Shown in pieces: positions 35,762-46,211 of a stretch of 56,954 bases of DNA. Made by a program: the position numbers and the translations under genes. Under the pieces are notes generated by a model, which was given only the letters and a program-made list of their open reading frames with translations, was not told the DNA's origin and did not search any database. Position 1 is the stretch's first letter, and the number at the start of each line of letters is the position of its first letter. Origin of the DNA: Leptolyngbyaceae cyanobacterium MO_188.B28 (lineage in GTDB: Bacteria; Cyanobacteriota; Cyanobacteriia; Phormidesmidales; Phormidesmidaceae); assembly GCA_030065175.1 (NCBI GenBank), contig JASJDH010000008.1, positions 1-56,954 on the forward strand, in the 5' to 3' direction.

Positions 35762-36010
35762 ATGTCTAAAATCATGCACCAAGCTGTTTACCATAAAATG
35801 ATAGCTGACAAACTCGGAGCCGCTTTAGGGTTAGTATTGGTGCTCAGCGCTCTTCTAACGTTCTTTTCTTTGTTAATTTTTATAGAGGCAACGGATAGAT
35901 CTGTACAAACGGCGTCAACAGAGACGACGGATGAACTAAAACAAGGTTTGCCAGGACGACGTCTGGGGGGAGGAACGAGATGGCGGTTATCTCTGAATAC
36001 TTTTTCCTAG
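35762..36010 (+). CDS. Membrane-anchored N-terminal fragment, probably of a sensor
   Basis: 82 aa. The start is basic with KMIADKLGAALG, then a membrane helix (LVLVLSALLTFFSLLIFI, about residues 26-44) and a polar stretch, ending in GRRLGGGTRWRLSLNTFS, which looks out of frame. This is the layout of the N-terminus of a histidine kinase or chemoreceptor whose remainder is lost. About 230 bp downstream another coding-like shred (KIAKITDPFDWTELMQD) ends at 36357. I do not assign a function. Confidence 0.35.
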   Translation: MSKIMHQAVYHKMIADKLGAALGLVLVLSALLTFFSLLIFIEATDRSVQTASTETTDELKQGLPGRRLGGGTRWRLSLNTFS

Positions 36011-36400
36011 TGCCCTAGTTTCGGAAACTACCAAAACTCAAGCCTCATCATTTCAAAATTTTCAGAAAGGCGCAACTCTTTTGTGACGACGTGGGTAAGC
36101 CGCCAACAATCTTGCCGGATCCTGTAACCTATCGGCATGATTGCACCGCCATCTTCTTGTGGAATCGCCAATACTCCTGGTTAGCCCAATGCTAGGCAAG
36201 CTGTCGCCAAGCGCCATCCAACTATAAAGTGTGATTATTAAGACTCAACTTGAGGGATCTTCAACTAAAAATCGCTAAAATCACCGACCCTTTTGACTGG
36301 ACGGAACTGATGCAAGATACGGAAGTGATGCAAGATTTTGACGGGGAATTGCAATAGCCTCTAAAAGGCTTGCACAGCAATAGGCTTGAGCCAAACGGCG
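36011..36400. other. Decayed sequence, 390 bp
   Basis: No intact gene. One coding-like shred at about 36238-36357 (RDLQLKIAKITDPFDWTE, stop TAG) resembles the tail of a small protein. Probably the remains of the gene that begins at 35762 and a neighbour. Confidence 0.35.
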
Positions 36401-37333
36401 CTAGGTGACAGCAACTCTAGCATTAGGCCCTATTGCAAGCGCAAGCTGCACAGCCAAAAAGCTCATCATCCGCCTTACCTTGTCCAAGTCGTTATAGACG
36501 TAAGACCACTGTAGCGATAAAACAGCAATCAGTTCATCCTGATAGAGAATCGGCGCAACTAGATGGGATTGAGTGTCAACCGCCTGATAGAGCGCCTCTT
36601 GGCCAAGGGTGGGATCGGCGGCGACAGCGGTTGCTGTTTGTATAGATTGAGAGGAGATCGCTTGCTGGACTAAACAATTTTGGCTGAGCAACGCCGGGGC
36701 ATCGGGTAAATCACCGGTCACGGCGACAGCTTCGATAGCCCCCTCTTTCAGGGTGGACAAGGCGCAGATATCGGCGCTGAGTATGTGACTCACCCCATTT
36801 GTGACCAGCTGTCGAATCGCATCCGACGGCAGCCGCAGGTTGGCGGATTGGGCGACGACGGCAGCCAGCGCAATCTGCTTTTCAGCCTGCTGTAGCTCCT
36901 CATTTCGTTGCTTAAGGATGTCGTAAGTTTCGGTCGCCTTTCGGATGACGCTGGTCAGTTCTTCCGTATTCCAGGGTTTTGTAATGTAGCGATAGACTTG
37001 ACCGTCGTTAATCGCTTCGACCAGGTCGTCGACATCGGTAAATCCGGTCAAAATGATACGGATCGTATTTGGAAAGGAAAGCACGGTTTTGCTGAGAAAC
37101 TCTGTGCCTTTCATCAATGGCATGCGCTGGTCAGAGAGAATGACGGCGACCTCCCCTTCGGTAGCTAGGATGTCTAGCGCTTCAACCCCATTGACGGCTC
37201 TCAAAACCGTATATTCACGCCGAAAGACACGATAAAGCGTATCGAGATTGTCGGGCTCATCATCGACCACCAGCATTCTTGGCTTTTGGGGTTTTCTGTT
37301 TTTGGCGGGCGTAAGAGAACTGATCGAGGTCAT
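36401..37333 (-). CDS. Response regulator with GAF output domain
   Basis: 310 aa. Residues about 18-140 are a receiver domain: MLVVDDEPDN, phospho-acceptor Asp68 in ILSDQRMP, ILTGF and the conserved Lys in YITKPW. A coiled coil (about 140-160) leads to a GAF-type domain (about 160-300: ADICALSTLKEGAIEAVAV, SHLVAPILYQDELIAVLSLQW). Regulators of this REC type (RpfG/DVU-like) act through protein contacts rather than DNA binding. It is divergent from the PhnD-kinase-FIST cluster starting at 37853 and may be its response regulator (inference). Confidence 0.85.
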   Translation of the reverse strand: MTSISSLTPAKNRKPQKPRMLVVDDEPDNLDTLYRVFRREYTVLRAVNGVEALDILATEGEVAVILSDQRMPLMKGTEFLSKTVLSFPNTIRIILTGFTDVDDLVEAINDGQVYRYITKPWNTEELTSVIRKATETYDILKQRNEELQQAEKQIALAAVVAQSANLRLPSDAIRQLVTNGVSHILSADICALSTLKEGAIEAVAVTGDLPDAPALLSQNCLVQQAISSQSIQTATAVAADPTLGQEALYQAVDTQSHLVAPILYQDELIAVLSLQWSYVYNDLDKVRRMMSFLAVQLALAIGPNARVAVT

Positions 37334-37662
37334 AGCGGGGTGTCGGAACGCGGCTTAGAGTCAGCGAAGGCAGCCAGCATCTCGTGGGTTAGAAACTCGC
37401 GGATTGACAATATCCCAATCCAGACTGACATCCTCAGGGATAGTAACTTTCTGACGGGTATTTCATGCCTCCGCAATCCCCTTAGGTAGCTGGTATGCTC
37501 TATCAAGGATTCGAATATCAATGCACTTTTAGTAAACCCAACCGACTGGGGAAAGTAACTTGAAAAGTAGCCTTGACTCACTTCCCCGGTCGGCCCCGGC
37601 GACGATATCGCAAACGCCCCGATAGGCCCCACTGGCTCATCAACCCCCAACCCTTTTGTCAT
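37330..37662 (-). CDS. Possible small gene overlapping the response-regulator start
   Basis: 110 codons; its TGA overlaps the ATG of the response regulator (ATGA, 4 bp), a common sign of translational coupling. The sequence (ending EFLTHEMLAAFADSKPRSD) has no motif that I know. The open frame could be chance, or the 3' end of a decayed upstream gene. Confidence 0.25.
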   Translation of the reverse strand: MTKGLGVDEPVGPIGAFAISSPGPTGEVSQGYFSSYFPQSVGFTKSALIFESLIEHTSYLRGLRRHEIPVRKLLSLRMSVWIGILSIREFLTHEMLAAFADSKPRSDTPL

Positions 37663-37852
37663 TTCAGTGTATCTCTTTGTGAAGGAAGCTAGCCATCAGC
37701 AACCTCCAGGGGAATTCTTGAGTATCGAAGGAGAACTAGCTTCTGGCGCAATCCTGTGTCCGAGCCGTTTCTATTAAATAGCGGATCCAATTGCAGCCCC
37801 AAAAACTGGCCGAGTATCAATCTGAATCGCACCAGACCTATCTAACCAAGCC

Positions 37853-38734
37853 ATGATTAGACGACGTCGCTTCCTCTGGAGTTCGCTGCTATTCCTAGCG
37901 GGATGTACGGCGACAACTCAAACCCGTTCCTTGCAGTCTGCAGGTCAACTGCCCCAGAAATTGCGCTTAACTGTCACTGACGCCACAGACTCAGAAGAGT
38001 TGGAGCGCAATTACGGAGCCTTTCGGAGCGCTCTAGAAGAAGTGCTAGGAACGGAGGTAGAGTTTTTTCCGGTCAAGAATTATGTTGAGGCTGCGCCCGC
38101 CATGATCGAAGGCCAGTTAGATATCGCCTGGGCGGGGCCTTCAGAATACGTCGTTTTGAAGGCTAGGGCTCAGGCTATTCCCCTGGTCGCCATAGCCAGA
38201 CCTAAGTTTCGTTCCGTCCTTGTTGTCAGGGCTGACAGTGACATTCGCTCGCCTGCCGATTTAAAAGGTAAAACGATTGAGGCCAGACTGGGCTCCACTT
38301 CCAGTCATATTGGGGTCATGAAAATCCTAATGAATGCTGGACTAGATCCGCAACAGGCTTTTGAGGTGGCGATGTCGGGGCGACACACGCTTCAAGGCGT
38401 TAAGAACGGTGAAGTTGACGCCCGAGGATTTGCCCAACATCGTTATGAAAAGGTGCTTCAGGAAGAGGGACTCTCCCCCAGTGACTATTCCATCATTGCC
38501 GAGCTGCCCTTGCCCAACGACTTGTTGGTGGTAAATCCGCTACTAGATCCAGACCAGATTGCAACCATGCAATCACGGATCCTGCAAAATCAGGACCCAC
38601 TGATACAGGCGATTCTCTCGGTGGAAAGCCTGGCTGCTAAGTTCTCTGGGAGCATGTTAGAACCTGCGGAGGACAAAGACTACGAGATGATTCGAGAGGT
38701 CTATCGGGCCATCGGACAGGTAGACTTTCTCTAA
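37853..38734 (+). CDS. PhnD-type phosphate/phosphonate-binding lipoprotein
   Basis: 293 aa. Lipoprotein signal: basic MIRRRRFLW (also twin-Arg-like), hydrophobic core, LAGC lipobox with Cys18. The mature part is a type-II periplasmic binding protein of the PhnD family: RNYGAFRSALEEVLG, LDIAWAGPSEYVVLKAR, VVRADSDIRSPADLKGKTIE, then STSSHIGVMKILMNAGLDP and GEVDARGFAQHRYEKV. The family binds phosphonate, phosphite or related oxyanions for ABC uptake, but no permease or ATPase gene is here. Instead a membrane histidine kinase follows 183 bp downstream, suggesting that it presents its ligand to that sensor (inference). Confidence 0.88.
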   Translation: MIRRRRFLWSSLLFLAGCTATTQTRSLQSAGQLPQKLRLTVTDATDSEELERNYGAFRSALEEVLGTEVEFFPVKNYVEAAPAMIEGQLDIAWAGPSEYVVLKARAQAIPLVAIARPKFRSVLVVRADSDIRSPADLKGKTIEARLGSTSSHIGVMKILMNAGLDPQQAFEVAMSGRHTLQGVKNGEVDARGFAQHRYEKVLQEEGLSPSDYSIIAELPLPNDLLVVNPLLDPDQIATMQSRILQNQDPLIQAILSVESLAAKFSGSMLEPAEDKDYEMIREVYRAIGQVDFL

Positions 38735-38917
38735 TCCGTAGTGTCTATCCCTCCCCTACAGATTGATCCGGAAATATCCCCAAAGTTCAGTTCTAACCCC
38801 GTAGCTTTTCCTTAGGCGCAACTCCACTTATGCGCTTGTAACCCGTGAGATCCTTAAAAGTATTGGGAAGCCTTAGTAACTAGGAGCAGTTATTTTTCGA
38901 TTACAATATCCATTTTC

Positions 38918-41533
38918 ATGCGCCTCTACAAGCTATGGTTTAGGCAAAAGCTAAGAAGTTCAGAAACCATCTCTACAGAGCTAGAAGCTAAGGGAAACTC
39001 TGAAAATCAGGTTCCCCCCTCTTCATCTAAGCACTGCTCCAAGGGGATAAATTCAACCATTTCAAATCTCAATATTTTCCAGAAAATTAGCTTTGGGTAC
39101 GCCTTAGCCATTGGAGTCGCTATCCTAGGCGCATCCATCGGTTTGACCATTGGAAATGATCACCAAAATCGGGCTCAGAAACACCTGGAATGGGCTGATC
39201 AGAAGCAATATTTATTAACCTCGTTAGATAGCAGTACATCTGACATCCGAGCTCATCCACAACAACTTCTTTCGATCCTTGGAGATTCACTCTGGATAGA
39301 GTACGAAAAAGGAAAAGTTCGGCAAGACCTGCGCCAGGTTAGATCACACTTACAGGCGCTTCAACAGTTTATCTCTACCCATCCTGATAACGCCATAGGT
39401 CTCGTTAGTCAGTTAAATGAGTCTGAGGCCACGACATTTTTAGACACCTATCACCAAACTGTAGACGCCTATGAACATCTGATTCAAGACCTTTGGCGAC
39501 AGATTCAACCTCGTAATCCCGATATGGTTGGAGCGTTGTCTGTCGCGGAACAGGAAATCATAAAGGAGGTTCGGGGGGAATCCGCCAGGCAAATTGAGCT
39601 GAAATTTGAACGGCTCTCTGAACAATTGAGCCGCCTTCAGCAAGCCGCGGAAAAAGGAAAGAGACAAGCCCGTCAACAGCTAGTTCAAGCCAGCGCTCTA
39701 CGGCTAAGAATCATTGTCCTGAGTATGGCGCTATCAACCGCGATCTCGATTACGCTGGCGATCATAACCAGTCGCGGCATCGCCCGACCGGTTCAAACCC
39801 TAACCCAAGTTGCTCAACAAGCCGTTCAAGACTCTAATTTTGACCTACACGTCAACTTTACGAGTCAAGATGAAACGGGCAAGCTGGCGCAGTCCTTTAA
39901 CCAATTAATTCACGCCGTCAAACAGCTATTAGAACAACAACAAAGGGTGAACGAAGAACTGGAGCAGCGAGTGGAAGACAGGACGGCTGAGTTGAAAGAG
40001 GCCAAAGACGCTGCTGACGCCACCAGTCAAGCAAAGAGCGAGTTTTTGGCGAACATGAGCCACGAACTCCGCACCCCGTTGAATGGGATTCTAGGTTACG
40101 CCCAAACACTGAAGCGATCTCATCGCCTATCCGAGAAGGAGCAGCATGCAGTGGGCGTCATTCACCAGTGCGGCTCCCACCTGCTCACGCTGATTAACGA
40201 CATCTTAGACCTGTCAAAAATTGAAGCTCGGAAAATGGAGCTCAACCCCAAGGAAAACCACTTGCCTTCCCTATTGCAGGGCGCCGCCGAAATCTGCCGG
40301 TTGCGCGCCGACCAGAAGGGGGTCGCCTTTGAGTACAACGTCTCCCCAGATGCGCCAGAAGGGGTATACGTCGATGAGAAACGACTCCGGCAGGTGCTCA
40401 TCAATCTACTCGGCAACGCAGTCAAATTTACCCACGAAGGTCAGGTTACCTTTTCAGTCAGCGTTGTGGAAAAACTGACCGCGCCGCCTCAGGGGGAGGA
40501 GATAGCTGAAACGCAGACGACCCCTGAGGCGGCGGCGGGGACTGCTCTTAACCCGGAGCTGGAGCGCCCCCTATACAGACTGCGCTTTCAGATTCAAGAT
40601 ACGGGAGTCGGCATGAGCCCGGAGCAATTGGAGAAAATCTTTTTGCCCTTTGAGCAGGTGGGCAGCAAGTCTAAGCAGTCAGAGGGGACAGGACTGGGCT
40701 TGGCGATTAGCCAGCAAATTGTCCAAAGAATGGGCGGCCGACTCCAAGTCCAAAGTCAGTTAGGCGCCGGAAGCATTTTCTGGTTTGACTTGGAGTTGCC
40801 CCTGAGTTTGGAATGGTCGATGGCGGCTAAAGTCACAGATCGCGGCGTCATCTCCGGCTACCTGGGAGATCGCAAGACCATTCTGGTCGCTGACGACAAG
40901 TGGGAAAACCGCTCGGTTCTAAAGAGTCTACTCGCCCCTTTGGACTTCCAAGTCATCGAAGCGGAAGATGGTCAGGACGCCCTCGAAAAAGCCTTGCTGC
41001 AGACGCCTCACCTATTTATTGTTGACCTAAACATGCCCATCTTGGATGGCTTAGCCCTGATTCGGCGCTTGAGGCAGTCTCCCATTTTTCAAGACACGGC
41101 GATTATCGTGTCTTCCGCCAGTGTGTTTGACGACGATCAGCAGCGCTGTCTGGAATCGGGAGCGGATAGCTTCGTCTCCAAACCTGTAGACGCCGAAGAC
41201 TTATTTGGCCAGGTAAGCAACCTATTGCGCCTCGAGTGGATCTTCGATCAAGCGGACGATAATAAAGAAGCCGCTAGAGGCTCATCCACGGAGGGCGAGG
41301 GAGCCTCCAGTTCTGCTGAATTCACGGCGCCATCAGCAGATGTGATGGCGCAGCTCCATGACCTGGCCCTACGGGGGAATCTCCGCGCCCTGGTTCAGCA
41401 AGTGAAAGGGCTTCAGCAACAGGAACCCGAACTAGCGCCCTTTGCTGAAAAGGTGCAGGCGCTGGCCCAGGGGTTCCAAGAAAAAGAAATCATCTCCCTA
41501 ATCGCCAAGTATCTTGGAGAAGCGCCAGTATGA
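38918..41533 (+). CDS. Membrane hybrid histidine kinase (HAMP-HisKA-HATPase-REC)
   Basis: 871 aa. Membrane helices at about 60-80 ([20 protein letters not shown]) and 268-290 enclose an extracytoplasmic helical region of about 190 residues. A HAMP domain follows ([18 protein letters not shown]), a coiled coil with [18 protein letters not shown], HisKA with phospho-acceptor His382 in MSHELRTP, HATPase ([27 protein letters not shown]), and a receiver with Asp703 in IVDLNMP and Lys in FVSKPV. The C-terminal about 70 residues form helices common after the receiver in cyanobacterial hybrids. Its stop overlaps the next ATG by 4 bp, so the two are translationally coupled. The PhnD-like lipoprotein just upstream is a plausible input. 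Confidence 0.92.
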   Translation: MRLYKLWFRQKLRSSETISTELEAKGNSENQVPPSSSKHCSKGINSTISNLNIFQKISFGYALAIGVAILGASIGLTIGNDHQNRAQKHLEWADQKQYLLTSLDSSTSDIRAHPQQLLSILGDSLWIEYEKGKVRQDLRQVRSHLQALQQFISTHPDNAIGLVSQLNESEATTFLDTYHQTVDAYEHLIQDLWRQIQPRNPDMVGALSVAEQEIIKEVRGESARQIELKFERLSEQLSRLQQAAEKGKRQARQQLVQASALRLRIIVLSMALSTAISITLAIITSRGIARPVQTLTQVAQQAVQDSNFDLHVNFTSQDETGKLAQSFNQLIHAVKQLLEQQQRVNEELEQRVEDRTAELKEAKDAADATSQAKSEFLANMSHELRTPLNGILGYAQTLKRSHRLSEKEQHAVGVIHQCGSHLLTLINDILDLSKIEARKMELNPKENHLPSLLQGAAEICRLRADQKGVAFEYNVSPDAPEGVYVDEKRLRQVLINLLGNAVKFTHEGQVTFSVSVVEKLTAPPQGEEIAETQTTPEAAAGTALNPELERPLYRLRFQIQDTGVGMSPEQLEKIFLPFEQVGSKSKQSEGTGLGLAISQQIVQRMGGRLQVQSQLGAGSIFWFDLELPLSLEWSMAAKVTDRGVISGYLGDRKTILVADDKWENRSVLKSLLAPLDFQVIEAEDGQDALEKALLQTPHLFIVDLNMPILDGLALIRRLRQSPIFQDTAIIVSSASVFDDDQQRCLESGADSFVSKPVDAEDLFGQVSNLLRLEWIFDQADDNKEAARGSSTEGEGASSSAEFTAPSADVMAQLHDLALRGNLRALVQQVKGLQQQEPELAPFAEKVQALAQGFQEKEIISLIAKYLGEAPV

Positions 41534-42912
41534 TGCCTGCAGACCCAACCCGCAACATCTTAATCGTCGATGACAACCCGAATAATTTAGGGGTTTTATC
41601 GGACTTTCTATGGGATATGGGCTTCGAAGTTTTGGTGGCCCGAGATGGGGAAAGCGCTCTCCAAAAGACCCAGTATGCAGTTCCCGATTTGATTTTGCTA
41701 GATGTCATGATGCCTGGAATTGATGGCTTTGAAACCTGTCGTCGGCTTAAGGCTCAGCCCGCCACCCGCGATATTCCCGTCATTTTTATGACAGCCTTGT
41801 CAGAAAGCGCTCATAAGGTCAAAGGGCTCTCATTAGGCGCGGTGGATTACATCACCAAGCCCTTTCAGCAGGATGAGGTGCTCGCGCGGGTGAAACTGCA
41901 CTTAAAGCTCCACACCCTGAATCAAACCCTTGCGGAGCAAAACTTGAGACTCCAACGGGAAGTCGAGACCCGCAAAGCCGCCGAAGCCGCCCTGCAAAGC
42001 CTGAATCAAGAGTTAGAATCGCGGGTGGCGGCGCGCACCCAAGAACTTTCCCAAGCGTTAGAGGACCTCAAACAGGCTCAAGTGCAAATGGTGCAAGGGG
42101 AAAAAATGGCGGCACTGGGTCAGCTAGTGGCGGGAATCGCCCACGAAATTAATAACCCCATCAACTTTATCCATGGCAATGTCAATCATGCAGACACCTA
42201 TGTACAAGATTTACTGGAATTGTTAACGCTGTATCAGGCGGAATTTCCCCAGGCGACGCCGACGATTCAAACGAAAGCCCAAGAACTGGATGCTGGCTTT
42301 TTACAAGAAGATTTACCCAAAGTGTTGACTTCAATGAAAATTGGGGCTAATCGTATCCGGGGGATTGTACAGTCTTTGCGCAACTTCTCCCGCATTAGCG
42401 GACCGGAATCTAAGCCGGTGAATATCCACGAGGGGATTGACAGCACGTTGATGATTCTCAACAGTCGCTTGAAAACTCAGCCTAATCAAGTCGCCATTGA
42501 GGTGATCAAGGACTATGGCGATCTCCCCCTCGTGGATTGTTATCCGGGGCAACTCAATCAGGTGTTTATGAATCTTTTGGTGAATGCAATTGACGCGCTA
42601 GAAGATCACCTTAGCCAAGATCCATCGCCACCGACTTCCCCCATCATTCGAATTTCAACTGCCGTAATGAATGAACATCAGATAACAATTTGCATCGCAA
42701 ACAATGGTCCAAGTATTCCGGAGCCTATTCGAAAACAGCTTTTCAATCCTTTTTTCACCACTAAACCGGTGGGTAAAGGAACCGGGCTAGGTCTCTCGAT
42801 TAGCCGCCAAATCATTGCCGAAATTCACCAAGGCTCACTGCAGTGTCACTCGAGTCCTGCTCAGGGGACTGAATTTGTAATCCAGATTCCGAATTCCCAA
42901 GGAAAGCAATAA
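41530..42912 (+). CDS. Response regulator-histidine kinase (REC-HisKA-HATPase)
   Basis: 460 aa, cytoplasmic. The receiver (residues about 8-125) has DDNPNN, phospho-acceptor Asp58 in LLDVMMPG, and Lys in YITKPF. A coiled coil (about 135-190) leads to a kinase core with His205 in [24 protein letters not shown], and [11 protein letters not shown]. This 'HEINNP' class of kinase is abundant in cyanobacteria. Start ATG overlaps the previous stop (ATGA). It probably receives phosphate from the hybrid kinase upstream at its receiver, which then controls its own kinase core (inference). The core is closely related to that of the kinase at 44204. Confidence 0.92.
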   Translation: MMPADPTRNILIVDDNPNNLGVLSDFLWDMGFEVLVARDGESALQKTQYAVPDLILLDVMMPGIDGFETCRRLKAQPATRDIPVIFMTALSESAHKVKGLSLGAVDYITKPFQQDEVLARVKLHLKLHTLNQTLAEQNLRLQREVETRKAAEAALQSLNQELESRVAARTQELSQALEDLKQAQVQMVQGEKMAALGQLVAGIAHEINNPINFIHGNVNHADTYVQDLLELLTLYQAEFPQATPTIQTKAQELDAGFLQEDLPKVLTSMKIGANRIRGIVQSLRNFSRISGPESKPVNIHEGIDSTLMILNSRLKTQPNQVAIEVIKDYGDLPLVDCYPGQLNQVFMNLLVNAIDALEDHLSQDPSPPTSPIIRISTAVMNEHQITICIANNGPSIPEPIRKQLFNPFFTTKPVGKGTGLGLSISRQIIAEIHQGSLQCHSSPAQGTEFVIQIPNSQGKQ

Positions 42913-43048
42913 TTATGTGGAAAACAACCAGGGAGAGGAGTGCTTGCAGCAAGCCCCCAACCCATACGAACAGCAATATCATGACATGGCAAGGGAACTC
43001 TACCTATAAGGTGATTGGCGTCAACTTTGGATTTCCAAGACAAAAAGC

Positions 43049-44203
43049 ATGTTAAAAGCGGTTGTTGGTCATAGTAACGATCCGGATTCTCAAGCTGCAA
43101 TTTCAGAGGTCTTGGAGCAGATACGCGATGCTCTTGCGGAAGCAACTCCAAAAGCAGGCATTTTGTTTGCCGCAATTGACTTTGATCACACCCTCATTTT
43201 ACGTCGAATTGTCGAAGCGTTTCCTGAAATCGAATTAATTGGTGGAACGACAGACGGAGAAATCTCTTCGGTCTTAGGGTTTGAGCAGGATTCTCTGACA
43301 CTGATGGCGTTCTGCTCAGACAACATCACAATTAGCGCCGGAATCGGACATGGTGTCTCTAAGGATGGGGTCGCCGCCGCCCAGTCCGCCGTGCAGCAAG
43401 CAAAAGCCGCTCACAATGAGGAAATCCAGTTCTGCATTAGCCTCCCCGAAAGTTTAACCACCAGCGGCGGCTTGATTTTAGATAGCCTGAAACAGGCGCT
43501 AGGAGAGCAGACGCCGATTTTTGGCGGACTGACAGCCGATCAATGGCGCTCGCAACAAACCTATCAATTTTTTCAAACTCAAGTGTATAGTGATGCGGCG
43601 GCGGTTCTGCTGTTTTCCGGCCCCATCTTGTTTTCCCACGGCATTGCCAGTGGTTGGCGGCCGATCGGGAAGCCAGGAAAAGTCACCAAAGCAATCAATA
43701 ATGTGGTCTACGAAATTGATCATCAACCCGCGCTAGCATTTTACCACCGCTATTTGGGCGCTTTACCGCCTTCCTCTGAATACCCACTGGCCCTATTTGA
43801 CACCGAGAGCGAGCGGTACGCGATGCGGGCTCCCAGCGGGATCTTTGATCCCAGTCTTGGCAGCATTACCTTTTTTGGCGATGTTCCAGCTCAAGCCTTA
43901 GTTCAAATTACAGAGACTACGCATGAGGACATTCTGGCGGCGTCCAAACTTTCTACGTTGCAAGCTTTGGGGAATTATCCAGGTCAGGCCCCTAGCGCTG
44001 CTCTATTTTTCTCTTGCGCCTCTCGACGGCAAATCTTAGGAAGTCGGACTCGAGAGGAGTATTTGCAAGCTCAAGACTGCTTGAAACAACCAATCCCCAG
44101 TTGTGGGTTTTACACCAATGGCGAAATTGCTCCCTTACAGCAGAATGGGGTGACCCATTTCCATAACGAGACCTTTATCACTTTACTATTGGGGGAGTCG
44201 TAG
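43049..44203 (+). CDS. FIST-domain sensory protein
   Basis: 384 aa, no membrane segment. The N-terminal FIST domain (about residues 20-215) shows AGILFAAIDFDHTLILRRI, LIGGTTDGEISS, and TPIFGGLTADQWR. The FIST_C part (about 215-370) has NVVYEIDHQPALAFYHRYLG, GSITFFGDVP, and AALFFSCASRRQILGSR with IPSCGFYTNGEIAP at the end. These are hallmark FIST motifs. The domain is thought to bind small ligands such as amino acids and is usually found with two-component or methyl-accepting proteins. It abuts the next kinase gene without a gap (TAG then ATG), so it likely forms its input module. Confidence 0.92.
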   Translation: MLKAVVGHSNDPDSQAAISEVLEQIRDALAEATPKAGILFAAIDFDHTLILRRIVEAFPEIELIGGTTDGEISSVLGFEQDSLTLMAFCSDNITISAGIGHGVSKDGVAAAQSAVQQAKAAHNEEIQFCISLPESLTTSGGLILDSLKQALGEQTPIFGGLTADQWRSQQTYQFFQTQVYSDAAAVLLFSGPILFSHGIASGWRPIGKPGKVTKAINNVVYEIDHQPALAFYHRYLGALPPSSEYPLALFDTESERYAMRAPSGIFDPSLGSITFFGDVPAQALVQITETTHEDILAASKLSTLQALGNYPGQAPSAALFFSCASRRQILGSRTREEYLQAQDCLKQPIPSCGFYTNGEIAPLQQNGVTHFHNETFITLLLGES

Positions 44204-45331
44204 ATGCTGTCAGATGGGACAGATCTCCAATCGAGAGTTCAACAATTGGAAAAGGAAAACCGGATTCTCAAAAAAAAGTTGGCGCGATCCGACACTACCT
44301 GTCTTCAACTGGAGGAAACCACTCGAAAAAAAGAAGCCTTACTGCGGCAAGTAATCTCTGAGCTTAAAGAATCACAGGCGAACCTAGAAAAACAGAGTTA
44401 TGAACTAGAGCAGACGCTCACAGACCTCAAACGCACTCAAACGCACTTGGTCCAGGCGGAAAAGATGTCGAGTTTGGGACAACTGGTCGCAGGCGTGGCG
44501 CACGAAATCAACAATCCGGTTAACTTCATCCACGGCAACCTCAGATATGTGCAGGAATACGCCCAAAATCTACTCTCCTTTGTACAACTTCATCTCACTC
44601 ATCATCCTAACCCTATCCCCGATATCCAAACGGCGACGGAAGAACTTGAACTGGATTTTATCCAGGCGGATTTGCCCAAAATGCTCGATTCCATGAAAAC
44701 GGGAACTGATCGCATTCGCCAGATCGTCTTGTCGCTCCGTAACTTCTCACGTATGGATGAAGCAGACTTCAAGGCCGTTGATATTCATGAGGGCATCGAC
44801 AGCACCTTGTTGATTTTGCAACATCGCTTGAAAGATAAATCTGAGTCTCCAGCCATCCAGGTTATTCGTAACTACGGCAATCTACCGATTGTAGAATGCT
44901 ATCCTGGTCAACTCAATCAAGCCTTTATGAATATCCTGGCTAACGCCATTGACGCCTTGGAAGAAGCTAACGCCAAACGCACCTATCAGGAGATTAAAGA
45001 AAACCCTAGCCAAATTATCATCCAGACTGCTTTAGTCGATTCAACTTGGGTAAAAATCACCATATCTGACAACGGAACAGGGATGCCTGAATCTGTTCAT
45101 CAACATATCTTCGATCCTTTTTTCACTACGAAAGCTATCGGTAAGGGCACGGGGATGGGGATGCCGATCAGCTACCAGATTGTCGCTGAGAAACATGAGG
45201 GTAAGTTATATTGCTTCTCTACCCTCGGCAAGGGAACAGAGTTTATTATTCAAATCCCCATCCGCCAGAAAATCTGTCAAGCAGACCCACCTATCTTTTC
45301 TTTAGTCACCGCTTCCGCAACAAGCGCCTAA
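44204..45331 (+). CDS. Cytoplasmic histidine kinase paired with FIST protein
   Basis: 375 aa. Begins with a long coiled coil (residues about 8-85: VQQLEKENRILKKKLA, KKEALLRQVISEL), followed by a kinase core with His100 in AHEINNPVNFIHGN, an N-box NILANAIDALEE, a G1 box DNGTGMPE and GKGTGMGMPIS. There is no input or receiver domain of its own, in keeping with the FIST protein, encoded directly upstream, serving as sensor. The core closely matches that of the 41530 kinase, indicating a duplication within the cluster. Last gene of the set; no clear terminator hairpin was seen after it. Confidence 0.9.
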   Translation: MLSDGTDLQSRVQQLEKENRILKKKLARSDTTCLQLEETTRKKEALLRQVISELKESQANLEKQSYELEQTLTDLKRTQTHLVQAEKMSSLGQLVAGVAHEINNPVNFIHGNLRYVQEYAQNLLSFVQLHLTHHPNPIPDIQTATEELELDFIQADLPKMLDSMKTGTDRIRQIVLSLRNFSRMDEADFKAVDIHEGIDSTLLILQHRLKDKSESPAIQVIRNYGNLPIVECYPGQLNQAFMNILANAIDALEEANAKRTYQEIKENPSQIIIQTALVDSTWVKITISDNGTGMPESVHQHIFDPFFTTKAIGKGTGMGMPISYQIVAEKHEGKLYCFSTLGKGTEFIIQIPIRQKICQADPPIFSLVTASATSA

Positions 45332-45559
45332 TCACTATCAGTCTACGGAATGTGCAACAAAGTTTTGTGTCTCGCCTCTGACTATTTAGACTTCTGGCAA
45401 TAATGGGTGAGACGAAGCAAAATCAGTAAAAATACTCATCAATTAGCCGCCTCACCCCTGACACCCCCTAAAATCCACCTAAATCCCTATCGCCACAAGC
45501 GTTTCAGCGTTTAGTTAAGAATTTTATGAAATGTCAATCAGGCCATAAAGGAGCATCAA
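45332..45559. other. Intergenic, 228 bp
   Basis: End of the kinase cluster to the family-2 MITE. No ORF or clear terminator. Confidence 0.35.
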
Positions 45560-45920
45560 GGCCTATGTCCCCGATCTGAACAATTAGGCGCCATAGGGAC
45601 TTCAACTCAGTCAGAGCAATCACTACAAGTTGCAATAACTTGTAAATTCAAATAAAGAGAGTTTTTATTTCTATGAGTTTTGTTCAGTAACACTTTTCAA
45701 ACGGAAGATTGCTGATTGAACCTTGATTCAGGGCTGAAAACCTTTCAGAAAACAGCGAAAGTACGTCTATTTGATGATTCTTAGCTCTCTTTTCTCCAGC
45801 TAGTCGTGGCAAAAGTACCCCGATCGCATCGAAGATAGAGAAATCTATTGCCTGAAATCAGCTTATAGCAAGGTCTCAAGACCCTATGGCGCTTGATCGC
45901 ACAGATCGGGGACATAGGCC
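45560..45920. repeat. MITE-like inverted-repeat element, family 2, copy B
   Basis: 361 bp. Ends read GGCCTATGTCCCCGATCTG inward from both sides, and after a short variable stretch GCGCCATAGGG. Inverted-repeat arms are about 43 bp. The interior is AT-rich and non-coding. The ends share GGCCTATGTCCCCGA with 12987-13364, and size is similar. Confidence 0.65.
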
Positions 45921-46110
45921 AGGATACGCTGTATCTGACACAGTGGGCATGGATAGATCTCCCCTTGAGACGTTTCTGGAGGAGATTAGCAGATTTACAT
46001 TAGGGGGATATGCGATGAGACAATTCTGTCTCAAGATTGGATCAATTGCTCTACAAGAGTTTCGGATCAAATGGCCCATTTTGGATAGAATATTTACCAT
46101 GGACCAAGAT

Positions 46111-46190
46111 GGGGGCGTCGTCAGAATATCAGATATCAGAAGTGTGTCTTCTGCTCAATTTTGCGGACTGAGTCCTGACAATTTCTCGCT
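46111..46190. repeat. Solitary remnant of the IS6-type element end
   Basis: About 80 bp resembling 9913-9990: GTCAGAATATCAGA, AGAAGTGTGTCTT, TCAATTTTG and TCCTGACA appear in the same order. At 9913 this is the first codons plus end of the IS6-type transposase gene. Here no transposase follows, so it is a leftover end just after the stop of the EAL gene. Confidence 0.55.
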
Positions 46191-46211
46191 CGGCGCACTT
46201 GCAACACATCC

